Source: Asticcacaulis sp. YBE204
Lineage (GTDB): Bacteria; Pseudomonadota; Alphaproteobacteria; Caulobacterales; Caulobacteraceae
Assembly: GCF_000495855.1 (NCBI RefSeq)
Contig: NZ_AWGF01000011.1
Location: forward strand, 141,495 to 205,494
Reading direction: 5' to 3'
Length of the DNA: 64,000 nucleotides
The position numbers and the translations under genes are program-made. Positions 1 through 9,500 of the stretch are shown one piece after another. The notes under the pieces were generated by a model. The model was not told where the DNA came from and did no database searches. It saw nothing but the letters and a program-made list of their open reading frames with translations. Numbering within the stretch: the stretch's first letter is position 1; the number at the start of each line of letters is the position of its first letter.

Positions 1-1
1 C

Positions 2-1042
2 GTCGACGACACCGTCAAGGGCGGCGTCTGCGCTGACGCGGCCACGCACGTCCAGACCATCGCCGAACAGGCCAAGCTGAGCGGTCGTTCCATCGGTGCC
101 GTGACGACCTCAGGCATCACCGACGCGACGCCTGCGGGCACCTACGGCCACACCTCGACGCGCGGCTGGCGCGCGGACGGCGACCTGCCGGCGGAAGCGG
201 TGGCCAAAGGTTGCGTTGATCTGGCCCGCCAACTGGTCGAAGCGCCGGAAGCCGTGCGCCTCGACGTGGCCATGGGCGGCGACCTCGAAGCCTTCCTGCC
301 GGAAACCAAAGGCGGCGAGCGCAAGGACGGTCGCGACCTGACCGCGCAGTGGCTGAAGCAAAAGAACGCGAAATTCCTGACCGGCAAGGCGGCGCTCGAC
401 GCGCTCGATACGCGCACAGCAGGGCCGGTGCTGGGCCTGTTCTCGAAGGGCGACCTGCCGTCGCCGGTCGATCACCCGCAGGACGTGCCGACGCTGGCGA
501 ACATGACCGATAAAGCCATCGACCTGCTGAGCCGCGAGCCGGACGGCTTCTTCCTGCTGGTCGAATCGGCCTCGATCGACAAGTGGCACCATAAGAACAA
601 CGCCCACCGCGCCCTGACCGATGTCGACGAACTGGCCCAGGCCGTCAGCGTGGCGATGGCGAAGACCAACCCGGAAGAGACCCTGATCATCATCACCGCC
701 GACCACAGCCACGGCCTTGTCCTGTCGGGCTACGCCTCGCGCGAAACCCCGGTCGACGGCGTGGCCAAGGATAAGACCGGCGGTGTCTATTCGATCCTCA
801 GCTACGCGACCGGCCCCGGCGGTCACGACCACGAAGGCGAACTCACCGCCGCCGAGACGCAAAACCCCGACTTCACCAACCCGTCCCTGACCAAGATGCC
901 GTCGGCGGCCCACGGCGGCGAAGACGTGCCGGTCTACGCCTCAGGGCCTCAGGCCTATCTGATCCGCTCGACGGTCGAGTCGGCCTATCTCTATCAGGTA
1001 ATGAAGCGCGCCCTGTTCGACGTGGCGGCGAAGGCGAAGTAA
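2..1042 (+). CDS. Alkaline phosphatase, 3' part (5' end outside the window)
   Basis: Open frame from the left edge to TAA at 1040-1042, 346 residues present. It matches the PhoA-type alkaline phosphatase family, periplasmic enzymes that release phosphate from phosphomonoesters with two zinc ions and one magnesium. Visible family blocks are ATPAGTYGHTSTR near the start, a metal-binding block with LLVESASIDKWHHKNNA, TADHSHG with metal-binding Asp and His, and AAHGGEDVPVYASGP near the end with the last metal-binding His. The active-site serine block lies before the window. A GTG at 101 could be mistaken for a start, but the reading frame and family similarity continue upstream of it. A long perfect-looking hairpin follows directly. 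Confidence 0.93.
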   Translation, partial: VDDTVKGGVCADAATHVQTIAEQAKLSGRSIGAVTTSGITDATPAGTYGHTSTRGWRADGDLPAEAVAKGCVDLARQLVEAPEAVRLDVAMGGDLEAFLPETKGGERKDGRDLTAQWLKQKNAKFLTGKAALDALDTRTAGPVLGLFSKGDLPSPVDHPQDVPTLANMTDKAIDLLSREPDGFFLLVESASIDKWHHKNNAHRALTDVDELAQAVSVAMAKTNPEETLIIITADHSHGLVLSGYASRETPVDGVAKDKTGGVYSILSYATGPGGHDHEGELTAAETQNPDFTNPSLTKMPSAAHGGEDVPVYASGPQAYLIRSTVESAYLYQVMKRALFDVAAKAK

Positions 1043-1043
1043 G

Positions 1044-1102
1044 AAAGATTTGACCACGAAAAGCACGAAACTTCGTTTCGTGTTTTTCGTGGTCAAATCT
1101 TT
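1044..1102. terminator. 27-bp stem hairpin between convergent genes
   Basis: Arms 1044-1070 and 1076-1102 pair over 27 bp with a single G-T type mismatch and a 5-nt loop (CTTCG). It sits 1 nt after the phosphatase stop, and the TGA of the opposing lyase gene (1093-1095) lies inside the right arm. Runs of T at the end of both strands allow bidirectional termination. The arm carries the ACCACGAAAAxCACGAAA type motif, so it could also be a copy of a dispersed palindrome. Confidence 0.75.
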
Positions 1103-1914
1103 TCTTGTATCCCCAACCACCGCCGCGCCGTGGCGAGGTGCATAAGCTCGACCATCTCACCGTCCAACGCGACTAAACTTTTGCCCGCATTTTCCGGTGC
1201 GTCGAACACGGCCACCACGTCCCGCGCCCAGCTTAACTGCGCGTTCGACGGTGAAAAGACCGCTTCGGTAATCGCGATCTGCGCCGGATGGATCAGGGTC
1301 TTGCCGTCGAAACCCAGCGCCTTGCCGTGTGCGCATTCGGCGCGCAGGCCGTCTTCGTCGCGGAAATTATTATAAACGCCATCGATCACGTCCAGACCAT
1401 AGGCCCGTGCGTACAGCACGACCTGCGACAGGGCCGTGGCGATTTCAGCGCGCCCCCCCGTCGCCGCCACGCGCAGATCCGCACGCAGGTCGTTGGGCCC
1501 GACGATCAGACCCGCCAGACCCGGCGCTTCGCAAATCTCTTTCAGATTGACCACACCGCGCGCCGTTTCGATCATCGCCCACAGCGGCACATCGGGCAGG
1601 CCTTTGAGATCGCGGGCAGATGATACTTTCGGCACGACCAGCCCATGAACCCTGTGGCCAAGAAATGGCTTCAACACTTCTGTCACCGGCACGGCCAACG
1701 CATCTATGCGTACCCAGATCACCGGTGCCGCAAACCCGCTCGTCTCCAGCGTCGCAACCAACCGCGCGAGGGCTGACTCTTTCTCCTCCGCTCCGGCGGA
1801 GTCCTCCAGATCGAAGATGATCGCGTCGCAAACAAGGCTTGCGGCCTTGGCCATCGCCTTTTCACTGGCGGCGGGTACGAACAAAACGGAGCGCAAAGGC
1901 GTGTGAACGGACAT
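1093..1914 (-). CDS. HpcH/HpaI aldolase / citrate lyase beta-like protein
   Basis: 273 residues, the usual length of CitE-like proteins. These are TIM-barrel lyases or thioesterases acting on acyl-CoA substrates such as citryl-, malyl- or methylmalyl-CoA. Seen: RSVLFVPAAS at the N-terminus (substrate-binding Arg), IIFDLEDSAG (metal-binding Glu region), IETARGVVNL, and GPNDLRADL (metal-binding Asp), then GFDGKTLIHPAQI near the C-terminus, which is typical of the family. No citrate lyase alpha or gamma genes are nearby, so it is not part of a citrate lyase complex; it is more likely a free-standing CitE homologue of unknown substrate. ATG start at 1914; stop inside the shared hairpin. Confidence 0.9.
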   Translation of the reverse strand: MSVHTPLRSVLFVPAASEKAMAKAASLVCDAIIFDLEDSAGAEEKESALARLVATLETSGFAAPVIWVRIDALAVPVTEVLKPFLGHRVHGLVVPKVSSARDLKGLPDVPLWAMIETARGVVNLKEICEAPGLAGLIVGPNDLRADLRVAATGGRAEIATALSQVVLYARAYGLDVIDGVYNNFRDEDGLRAECAHGKALGFDGKTLIHPAQIAITEAVFSPSNAQLSWARDVVAVFDAPENAGKSLVALDGEMVELMHLATARRWLGIQEKI

Positions 1915-2094
1915 CGGACCCTTTCGGAACAGCGTTAACGCATCAAATGAGAGTAATCAGGGACGCGCAATCCTTTGCAGGAATTAAATGCGCTGTAACT
2001 TGACTCACGCCGCCTTGCCAGCGGCCTCGTCATACCACATATTAGGGTCAATCTCGCGCCGTCAGCGCGGTTATTCCACAGGGGAATACAGATA

Positions 2095-2838
2095 ATGAAC
2101 GACTTCAGCCGCTATACGACGCCCGACGCGCCTTCGATGGACATGTCACGCGATGAGGGCCTGCGCAGCTTCATGCTTGGCGTATACAACAAGATGGGCC
2201 TTGGCCTGCTGATCACCGGTGCTCTGGCGTGGACCGTCGCCTTCTACCCACCGGTTACACAATACTTTTTCACGCACGATGCCACGGGCGCTCTGACGGG
2301 CTTTACGCTGCTGGGCATTATAGCTAGGTTCGCGCCTCTGGCCCTGCTGCTCGGCACCATGTTTATTAAAAACATTTCTCCGGGCATGGCAGCATTCGTT
2401 TATTGGTTCATCGTCGCCGCTTTCGGTATCTCCGGTGCCGTCTGGTTCATCGTTTACGATCTCGGCTCTATAGCTCAGGTCTTCGCCGTCACGGCCATCG
2501 CCTTCGGTGGCCTGAGCCTTGTCGGTTATACCACCAAGAAAGACCTGTCGGGTATGGGTTCATTCCTGATCATGGCGCTGATTGGCTTGATCGTTGCCAG
2601 CATCGTCAACATGTTCCTGCAAAACTCGATGTTCGACTTCATCATTTCGCTGGCCGGCGTGGTGATCTTTGCGGGCCTGATTGCCTACGATACGCAGAAG
2701 CTGAAAAGCATCTATTATCAGCTGGGCGGTAGCGAAGCGAAGATGAATGTCGCCACGTCTTTCGGCGCTCTAGAGCTGTATCTGGACTTCATCAACCTGT
2801 TCACCTTCTTGTTGCGTCTGATGGGCGACCGCCGCTAA
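2095..2838 (+). CDS. Bax inhibitor-1 / YccA family inner-membrane protein
   Basis: 247 residues, about the family length (230-250), with a short soluble N-terminus and seven hydrophobic segments. The family includes TMBIM channels and bacterial BsYetJ, a pH-dependent calcium leak channel, and E. coli YccA, which modulates FtsH. Seen: the conserved GLIAYDTQKLKSIY block between the last segments and a C-terminal LYLDFINLFTFLLRLMGDRR, the family signature including the closing charged tail. ATG at 2095 follows CAGGGGAATA. It is a single gene followed by a strong terminator. Family assignment is firm; physiological role here is not known. Confidence 0.95.
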   Translation: MNDFSRYTTPDAPSMDMSRDEGLRSFMLGVYNKMGLGLLITGALAWTVAFYPPVTQYFFTHDATGALTGFTLLGIIARFAPLALLLGTMFIKNISPGMAAFVYWFIVAAFGISGAVWFIVYDLGSIAQVFAVTAIAFGGLSLVGYTTKKDLSGMGSFLIMALIGLIVASIVNMFLQNSMFDFIISLAGVVIFAGLIAYDTQKLKSIYYQLGGSEAKMNVATSFGALELYLDFINLFTFLLRLMGDRR

Positions 2839-2860
2839 CGAAGGTAACAACCAAGACGAA

Positions 2861-2891
2861 AACCCGCCGGATCACTCCGGCGGGTTTTTTG
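2861..2891 (+). terminator. Rho-independent terminator after BI-1 gene
   Basis: AACCCGCCGG (2861-2870), 6-nt loop, CCGGCGGGTT (2877-2886), continuing into a T run. It also sits next to the stop of the opposing DUF2794 gene and may serve both. Confidence 0.9.
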
Positions 2892-3242
2892 TTAGATGAC
2901 GTCGAACTTTTTCTTGTCGAGAAAGGCCAGCACCGGGGCCAGTTCGTGGCCGCGTTTGAGGATCAGGCCGTTCTGGTTGAACAGGGCAAAGGCCCCTTGC
3001 TTGCGGCTCAGGGCCGGGCGTTTTTCGATGCGGTAGACGGGAGCTTCACCCGTGCGCCGGAAGATATTGAAAGCCACCGCGTCCGACAGGCTATCGATGC
3101 CGTAGTCGCGCCAGTCGCCCGCCGCGACCTTCTGCCCGTACAATCGAAGGATCAACTCCAGTTCGCGGCGCTCGAAGAAAACCGTCGCGCCCGACGGCTG
3201 GAAGCTTGATCCGTGGTCCTGAAAACTCATGCTGAACCTCAT
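2892..3242 (-). CDS. DUF2794 domain protein
   Basis: Up to 116 residues; an internal ATG at 3230 (MSFQDHG) is an equally likely start, giving 112. Matches the alphaproteobacterial DUF2794 family: FFERRELELILRLYG, GDWRDYGIDSLSDAVAF, FRRTGEAPVYRIEK and ILKRGHELAPVLAFL are all present in the usual order. Function unknown. It is small and soluble with no signal peptide or membrane segment. It is the first leftward gene beside the candidate small RNA at 3418-3566. Confidence 0.88.
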   Translation of the reverse strand: MRFSMSFQDHGSSFQPSGATVFFERRELELILRLYGQKVAAGDWRDYGIDSLSDAVAFNIFRRTGEAPVYRIEKRPALSRKQGAFALFNQNGLILKRGHELAPVLAFLDKKKFDVI

Positions 3243-3417
3243 ACATCAGACCGCGATTAAGCGCCCGCCGCGGGCTCCCGGCAAGTCAAAATCCTTATGC
3301 GACAGGCGTCAAATCCGTAAAACTATGTCCTGCGGGCCACTTATCGGAAAGAAACGATTGCACCGCAATAAGACCTTATTTCCGCCCTTTCGCCGCCGCC
3401 TTTGCTTTATAAAACGG

Positions 3418-3566
3418 TCTTGTCGGTCGGATCGGTCCGGTCAGGTTCACCCCTGAACAGCCCCCCAGCCCTCGAACCTGATCCGCCATTACTGGCAGTT
3501 CCGTTTCGGCCGACATTTCCTCCCTGAAACTTTGGACGCATCGCCTTTTGGCTGATGCGTTTTTCT
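3418..3566 (+). ncRNA. Candidate structured small RNA with own terminator
   Basis: About 150 nt of intergenic DNA folds well. An outer stem pairs TGTCGG (3421-3426) with CCGACA (3510-3515). An inner stem pairs TCAGGTTC (3441-3448) with GAACCTGA (3474-3481), or alternatively GTTCA-CCCC-TGAAC (3445-3458) forms a hairpin with a C-only loop. GCCA-TTAC-TGGC follows (3485-3496). It ends with a terminator stem 3536-3560 and TTTTTCTTT. TATAAA at 3408-3413 could be a -10 element placing the start near 3420; no convincing -35. C-rich loops and a CCTCCC patch (3519-3524) suggest an mRNA-binding RNA. A GsrN-type RNA of Caulobacteraceae is one possibility, not shown. Confidence 0.5.
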
Positions 3567-3583
3567 TTGCGCGACAGGCAAAG

Positions 3584-3615
3584 AAAAACCCGACCGTCGC
3601 CACGGCCGGGTTTTT
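3584..3615. terminator. Bidirectional terminator, mainly for the PL26 gene
   Basis: AAAAACCCGACCGT (3584-3597) pairs with ACGGCCGGGTTTTT (3602-3615) with one mismatch and a 4-nt loop. It lies 24 nt beyond the stop of the leftward lyase gene and has T runs on both strands. Confidence 0.85.
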
Positions 3616-3638
3616 CTGGGCTCCTGACAACGGAAGCG

Positions 3639-6371
3639 CTATTTCACGACGCCCGCCTTGGCCGCGGCCTCTTCCAGACTATCCCCGATAAGGGCCAGGT
3701 TCTGGATCGCCGACAGGCCCCACTGCGCCGTGCCGTTGGTCGACAGGGTCGGGTCTTCGTCCAGCGGTCGCAGGACGGCCGCACCATCGATGCGTTTGGT
3801 CTTGCGGTTGAGTCCGCCGTCGGATTCGCGACCTTCCTTGCCGAAGAACTCGCCCCACGCCCGCAACGCCAGCGCCTTGTCCTTCTCGTGGAACGCCGCA
3901 AAGGCCGTCAGACGCGAATGCGAGTCGGTCAGGGCGCGACCGCCGGGATCCTTGCCCAGCAGTGCGACGATCTCGGCCTTCGGTGCGTTGTAGAAGCGGC
4001 AATATTCCAGCCACGCCTTCTTGTAGGCCGGGATGTCGACCAGATCCCAAAGTTCAGAGGTCATTTCCACGACCCCGAAGACGGCGTTCAGGTGGGATAC
4101 GGAAATATAGTCGCCGTCACCGAGGAACTTACCCGTCTTGAGGTCGTAAGGCGCCTCACCGGCGAACCAGCGGCGCTTCATGGCGGCGATGGTGACCATG
4201 CCGTTGACGATGCGGTCGCGCCATTTTGTGTCCTGCGTGCGCTCCCATTCGGTCAGCCATGCCCCCAGGAACGCGCCCCACGAGGTGCCGAAGCCCGAGG
4301 CCACGACACCCTTGGGCCGTTCACGTCCCGGCGCCGGCGGCAGCTTGCGCGAGATGTCGACATTTTCCAGCGCCATGTCGGAATCGATCAGGTCGCGCAT
4401 CAGGTCGCCGACGCGCTCATCGGCGGTCAGATAATAGAAGATACGGCGATAGGCGACGTTCGACACGCGCGGTTGCTTCGATGAATCCGACCACGGCTGG
4501 ACGCCGTGACGGGTACCGAAGCCCTTGAACCGCCCGAGGTGATAGACATCGACCTCGCCGGTTTGCCGCGTCATGGCCTCGGCGAATTTGAACACATCGG
4601 CGCGACCGGTACGCAGATAGGTGTACCAGATCCACAGGTCGGTCGAGAGCTCGGAATTATCCCAGGCATAGCCGCCGATATCGTAGCGCCACATGTGGCG
4701 GTCGGCATCGTAGGTGTGCATGACGTCGCCATAGGTCCAGAAGCCGTACCAGCGGCGCTGCTCGACCTCCTTCATATAGTAGTCGATCTGATAGGTCAGG
4801 CGGTCTTCGAGAATCTTGCGCGCCGGAGTCGAGGAATCGGGCAGCCCCCAATCGCCGAACACGCCCGCTTCCTTGATACGCGCGGGCGATACGGTCAGAC
4901 GCGCCGGGTTGGCGATCTGCTCGGCCATGTCGGAAAAGGCCTGATGCGACGGCGTCGCGCCCAGCGCCCACAGCGTCAGCTCCGACGTCCGCGCCACACC
5001 ATTGGCCGTGTCCCAGCCGGTTTCATAGTCCTCATAGGTGATGTTAAGGCCTTCGATTTCCTTGGGGTGGGTGTCCATGCCGTCCTGCCCGCGATAGGGG
5101 CGGACATCCATCGCCGGCGCGTCCGGCGAATAGAGCCAGGCGGTGATTTCCGCCGTGTCGGTATGGGCGTTGCGCACATCGAGGCTGGTCGGCGCGCGCT
5201 GCCAGAAGTCCTTGAGCCCCAGCGCCACGCCGCCGCTGACCCCGCCGACATAGGCCAGCCCCTTGGTACGCGTGCCCGCATTGGAGTCGATCCAGGCATG
5301 ACCGGCGCGGGTACGCTTTTTCAGCGTGTAACCGTCGGGCGTCAGTTGCGACAGGCTGAAATCGCCCCATTCCGGAATCCACTTCAAACCGTCCTGCACC
5401 GGCTTGGCCATATCGGCAACCGCCACAGCCTTGCCATCGACCTGAGCCGCGCCGAGCCCCTTGCCGACGGGACGGCGCAGGCCGGTCAGGGGCCGCACGG
5501 CCTCACCCCACACACCGACACCGTCGCCCGACAGGCGGATATGGCGATTATGGGTTTCGTCGGTCAGCGGCGTCTTTGCCGTGACACCCAGACCGCGGAT
5601 GAAGTCCTTCGCCGGGTCACCGTCATAGATGAAGGAGTGGACGATGCGGACGCTTTCGGAACCGGCGTAGAAGTACAGACGGACACTGAACGGCAGCCAG
5701 TCGCGGCCATTACCAGAGTGCGTACCTTCGACCTTGAGCAAAGCACGGACCGGACCGGTCTGCTCGACCGTGACCTTCGTCACCTTGCTGGCGAATTTCT
5801 GCTGGTTGACGCTGCCCGTGGCGTCGAGGTCCGGCTGATCCTGCCACAGGGCGACCAGCTTCATCTCCTTGAGCGTCAGACGGCCCGCGCGCGTGGCGCT
5901 GGCGATCAGATACTCGCCCGAGGTCGGCACGACCCACACCAGATCACTGGAGGTAATGGTGACGGCATCCGCCGCCTGTTTGACACTGACGGCCTTGGCG
6001 GGCGCGCTCGGCTTACCGGCGGTGAGCGAAAGCCCTTCGCTCGGTGCCCCGCCAGCGACCGCGTGGGCGGTCCATTTCAGCGAGCCGTCCGGCCAGTAGG
6101 CGATGGGCCACGACTGCACCGGCACGTCGCCCAGCCTGAACTCCGGCGTCTTGCCCTTGGCCAGTTTCACCGTACCGCGCGGCCACGGCACACCCAAAGT
6201 CCCGCCTTCGAAGGCATTCGGCTTGCCATCCAGCCATGTGAGGTCCGTCGACGATACGGGCGTCGCCTTGACCGGCGCGGCGGCTTCGGCCACCCACGGA
6301 ACGGAGGACAAGGCGCCAAAGGCGGTGGCCGCCTGAAGAAGGTGGCGGCGTGAAAATGAAGGGTTCGGCAT
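3639..6371 (-). CDS. Exo-rhamnogalacturonan lyase-like protein (PcRGLX/YetA, PL26 type), Tat-exported
   Basis: 910 residues from the ATG at 6371; the TTG eight codons upstream is a poorer start. The family contains Penicillium PcRGLX, which removes disaccharide units from rhamnogalacturonan I by beta-elimination. Seen: a Tat signal (SFSRRHLLQAATAFGALSS, cut near AEAAAP), an N-terminal beta domain with GGTLGVPWPRGTV and SWPIAYWPDGSLKWTAHAV, a central domain with RLYFYAGSESVRIVHSFIYDG, and a long helical C-terminal part, which is the family order. The upstream region holds a TAGCGCTA palindrome also found before the PL11 lyase. It is transcribed in the same direction as the neighbouring receptor but has a terminator between, so it is probably a separate unit. 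Confidence 0.87.
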   Translation of the reverse strand: MPNPSFSRRHLLQAATAFGALSSVPWVAEAAAPVKATPVSSTDLTWLDGKPNAFEGGTLGVPWPRGTVKLAKGKTPEFRLGDVPVQSWPIAYWPDGSLKWTAHAVAGGAPSEGLSLTAGKPSAPAKAVSVKQAADAVTITSSDLVWVVPTSGEYLIASATRAGRLTLKEMKLVALWQDQPDLDATGSVNQQKFASKVTKVTVEQTGPVRALLKVEGTHSGNGRDWLPFSVRLYFYAGSESVRIVHSFIYDGDPAKDFIRGLGVTAKTPLTDETHNRHIRLSGDGVGVWGEAVRPLTGLRRPVGKGLGAAQVDGKAVAVADMAKPVQDGLKWIPEWGDFSLSQLTPDGYTLKKRTRAGHAWIDSNAGTRTKGLAYVGGVSGGVALGLKDFWQRAPTSLDVRNAHTDTAEITAWLYSPDAPAMDVRPYRGQDGMDTHPKEIEGLNITYEDYETGWDTANGVARTSELTLWALGATPSHQAFSDMAEQIANPARLTVSPARIKEAGVFGDWGLPDSSTPARKILEDRLTYQIDYYMKEVEQRRWYGFWTYGDVMHTYDADRHMWRYDIGGYAWDNSELSTDLWIWYTYLRTGRADVFKFAEAMTRQTGEVDVYHLGRFKGFGTRHGVQPWSDSSKQPRVSNVAYRRIFYYLTADERVGDLMRDLIDSDMALENVDISRKLPPAPGRERPKGVVASGFGTSWGAFLGAWLTEWERTQDTKWRDRIVNGMVTIAAMKRRWFAGEAPYDLKTGKFLGDGDYISVSHLNAVFGVVEMTSELWDLVDIPAYKKAWLEYCRFYNAPKAEIVALLGKDPGGRALTDSHSRLTAFAAFHEKDKALALRAWGEFFGKEGRESDGGLNRKTKRIDGAAVLRPLDEDPTLSTNGTAQWGLSAIQNLALIGDSLEEAAAKAGVVK

Positions 6372-6451
6372 ATTTAGGGTTCCCAGCCTGTGCAATTGGT
6401 CTGCCGGTTAAACGGCAGAGAGGGGATAGTCCGGCGCTTGGTTGACCATTT

Positions 6452-6459
6452 TAGCGCTA
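6452..6459. promoter_or_regulatory. TAGCGCTA palindrome, candidate operator of the PL26 gene
   Basis: Palindrome in the context TTTTAGCGCTATTTTGATC, 80 nt before the lyase start. The same core occurs at 11071-11082 before the PL11 lyase. The CG-centred palindrome resembles LacI/GalR-family operators. No regulator gene lies in the window. Confidence 0.5.
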
Positions 6460-6517
6460 TTTTGATCGCAGATGACGCCAATGCTCACATCCTGTCAACA
6501 TCAATCGGACACAAAAA

Positions 6518-6545
6518 ACCGCCGCCCGGAGACCCGGACGGCGGT
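6518..6545 (-). terminator. Terminator of the TonB-dependent receptor gene
   Basis: ACCGCCGCCCGG (6518-6529) pairs with CCGGACGGCGGT (6534-6545) with one mismatch, loop AGAC; read leftward it runs into a T stretch. It separates the receptor from the PL26 lyase gene downstream of it. Confidence 0.85.
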
Positions 6546-6569
6546 ATTTAGCAGTCAGTTTCTTATCGA

Positions 6570-9500
6570 CTATTGCAGGCGATAGGTGACGCCGAACATG
6601 TAGCGCGAGCCACCGTAGGACAGGCGGTACAGGTTCTTTTCACCGTTGGCGAAGCCGTTGTAATCGCCACCCGATGTCGAGGTGCCTTGCTTGGTCAGGT
6701 TACGCCCTTCGAGATAGAACTCGATATTCGGGCGGAACTTGTGCGTGATCTTGGCATCGACGTACTGGGTTTCGTCCTGGAAGCGCGGCTGACCGGGGTT
6801 GTACGGTACAGGGCGCGCCGCCGTTACGCCGAACGAGCCGGGGTAGTTGTTGACCGTGTTGGCGGTGCCGCACGGCGTGATACAGGTGAAGTACTCGGTA
6901 CGCTTCTGATACGAGACGCGGGCATTCGTCTTGCCATCGTCATACCACAGCGACAGGTTGGCGAAGTAATCGGACTCGCCGACCGGACGCATCTGATCGC
7001 CGGAGTTCGGATCGACGACCGAAGTGCCTTCCGTGCTGGCCAGGGTCGAGATGTTGAAGTCGGCACCGGTGTAACGGGCGTACCACGGCAGGAAGGTGAA
7101 GGCGGTCTTCGAGGTGAATTCCCAGCCGGTACGGCCATACCCGACGTCGTTTTCCCACTGGGTGTAGGAGAATTCGAGGTCGCTGACCGGCGCGCCGGTT
7201 TGCGGATCGACCAGGCCCGAACCTTCGAACAGCTTGCCGTTGGTCTTGGCGACGGCGATCGGGCCGCCGATCTTGACGTCCAGCTTGTGGTAAGCCAGCG
7301 ACAGCATGGTGTCCTTGTTCGGATACCATTCGACGGTGACACTCGAATTCTTGGCCGTGTAAGGCTTCAGGTTCGGGTTCCCGATAGTGCCGGTGCAGGT
7401 CATGTCCTGATCGCTGCCGTCAACGGCGATGACGCCTTCGTTACGTTCATCGAAGCTACAGGTACCGGCCGGCACGAGGCGGGCGATCGGCGGGCGCGAA
7501 ACCGTCTTGGCAGTGTAATAACGCGCCACCAGAATATCCGGGATAACCCAGAGGTTGGCGTTGTAGCTCGGCAGCCAGTCACGGGTCTTGCGGTCAAGTT
7601 CGACCGGCTGACGGAAGGTATAGGTGACCGTTCCGCCTGCCGCTGCCGGCGTCGCCGGGTTGTAGGTCGCCGTCTTGCGGATCGAGTTCAGAACGAACAC
7701 ACCGGTCGCCGAGGTATCGACCTCGACCATACGCAGGCCGACGTTACCGCTGAACTCCATGCCGAACGGAAGCTGTTGCTCGAATTCCACCATATAGTAG
7801 GCGGCCGTCGTCGCTTCATTGGTCAGGGTGACGGGCTGTTCGTACATGTTGCCGTCGCTACCCATACAGACCTTGATACAGTCCAGGTTAGCGTTTTGCG
7901 CGGCGCCGAGTTGGCCCCACAGCTTGTCGATATCGATACCGTACCAGTTGGTCAGGTTGCCAGCGCCGTTATAGCCGTCGAAGAAGACCGAATCCGGTTC
8001 CGTACGCACGCTGCCCAGCAGGGCAACCAGTTGGGCCGGCGTAAAGGTGTCAGTCCCCGTCAGCTTGCTGCTGAGGTTCGTGTTGGCGACATAACCGTAA
8101 GGACACGGCACCGTCGAGGTCGCCGTCGGCTGACAGGCACGGAAGAAGCCACGCAGGTTAAGCGTCGGCACCACGATCGGCGCCTGATATGTGGTGGTAC
8201 CGAAGGTGCCGACCGCTTCCTTGACGTTATAACCGCCCGGCCCCCAGTACTGGGCCTTGTTTTCACGCTTGGAATAACCGGTCTTGAACAGGGTGAAGAA
8301 GGGTAGCTTGTCTTCCAGACGGTAGGTCAGGTCGAACTTGGCCGTCGTTTCGCTCGATTCCTGCATCCGCGGCTGGTAGGTGACCTGGAAGGTCGGCGTA
8401 AACTGCGGCATCTGAGCCGCGGTATAGGCCGGGATGGCCGGGTTGTTGATCGAGGCCGCCACAGCATTCTGCGCCGCTGCCGGCGAGAGGACGACGTAGT
8501 TCGCCGCATTGTTTTCGTCGAAACCGGTCGGCAGGGTGTAGGCCCACAGACCGCTCGGCTGAACCGTCAAGGTTGCCTTGCCGTAAGGCGCGTTGATGCT
8601 GCTGCGCTTGTCGTCACGCGAATAGGTCGCTTCGCCACGGTTGAAGACGAACTCGATCTTCAGCGGACCGTCCTTATATTCACCGCCGAACTGCATGTAG
8701 CTGCTGTCGGAGATGATATTGGTCGAAATCTGGTCGATACCGACCGAACCGTCCGAGATGGAGAACGCCGTCACGTGGTGGTTGGCGTCAACCTTCACCG
8801 AAGCCGGATCGACGTTGGTCACCAGACCCAGAGTCGGGAAGGCATAGTTGGACACGTTTGCCGCAGCCGTACCCGCCACCGGGTTGATGTCGATGGTGAT
8901 CGGTGCCGTCAGGTAACCGGTGTTGTAGTTGTAGTAGCCGGAATTGGCGAGGGCGGTGCGATAGTTGATGCTGTTCGACGGATAGAGCGTACCGTTCGGA
9001 CCGTTGGTCAGGGTATCGTTATACGTCAACGCCGTATTGATGTTGATGCCACCCAGATTGCGGTTGCGGTACTGGTCGTCGACGTGGCGGTTGGCGATGC
9101 CGTACTTGGCGTAGATGCTCAGGTTATTATTGACGCGGTAATCGAAGCGGATGTCGGCGGCCACGCGTTCATCGTCGTTCGAGTTCTGGAAGTTACGGAT
9201 CAGGGACGGCGTATAGTCGTTCCACTGGTTCAGGCAGGTGATACGCTCATACATGCGCTGGTTCTGCGCTGCGACGCGGTTGTTGTTGCTGGTGCCGCCG
9301 GCGATCAGCGCCAGCTGGGCATCCGTCAGCAGCGGGAAGGCTGCGTTACATTCGTCCTTGGTCTTGGCATTGGCCGAAAGGGTAACGACTTCGAGCGGGG
9401 TCAGGGAGTTGATGCCCGCACCACCGTTGGCCGCCGGCGAGACCAGGTTCGGCGTGGTCGCCAGAGGGCCCGTAACGGTCGACGGATTGAAGGTAAAGGT

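Noticed and set aside
3376..3630. 84-codon minus-strand frame over the structured RNA candidate
   Set aside because: No ribosome site, and it spans two terminators; the sequence is better explained as RNA structure.
4506..6353. 615-codon open frame on the plus strand opposite the PL26 gene
   Set aside because: High GC makes the antisense strand open; the minus-strand product has a Tat signal and clear family blocks, the plus-strand one has none.
6775..8306. Long plus-strand frames opposite the TonB receptor
   Set aside because: Antisense shadows of a clear receptor gene.
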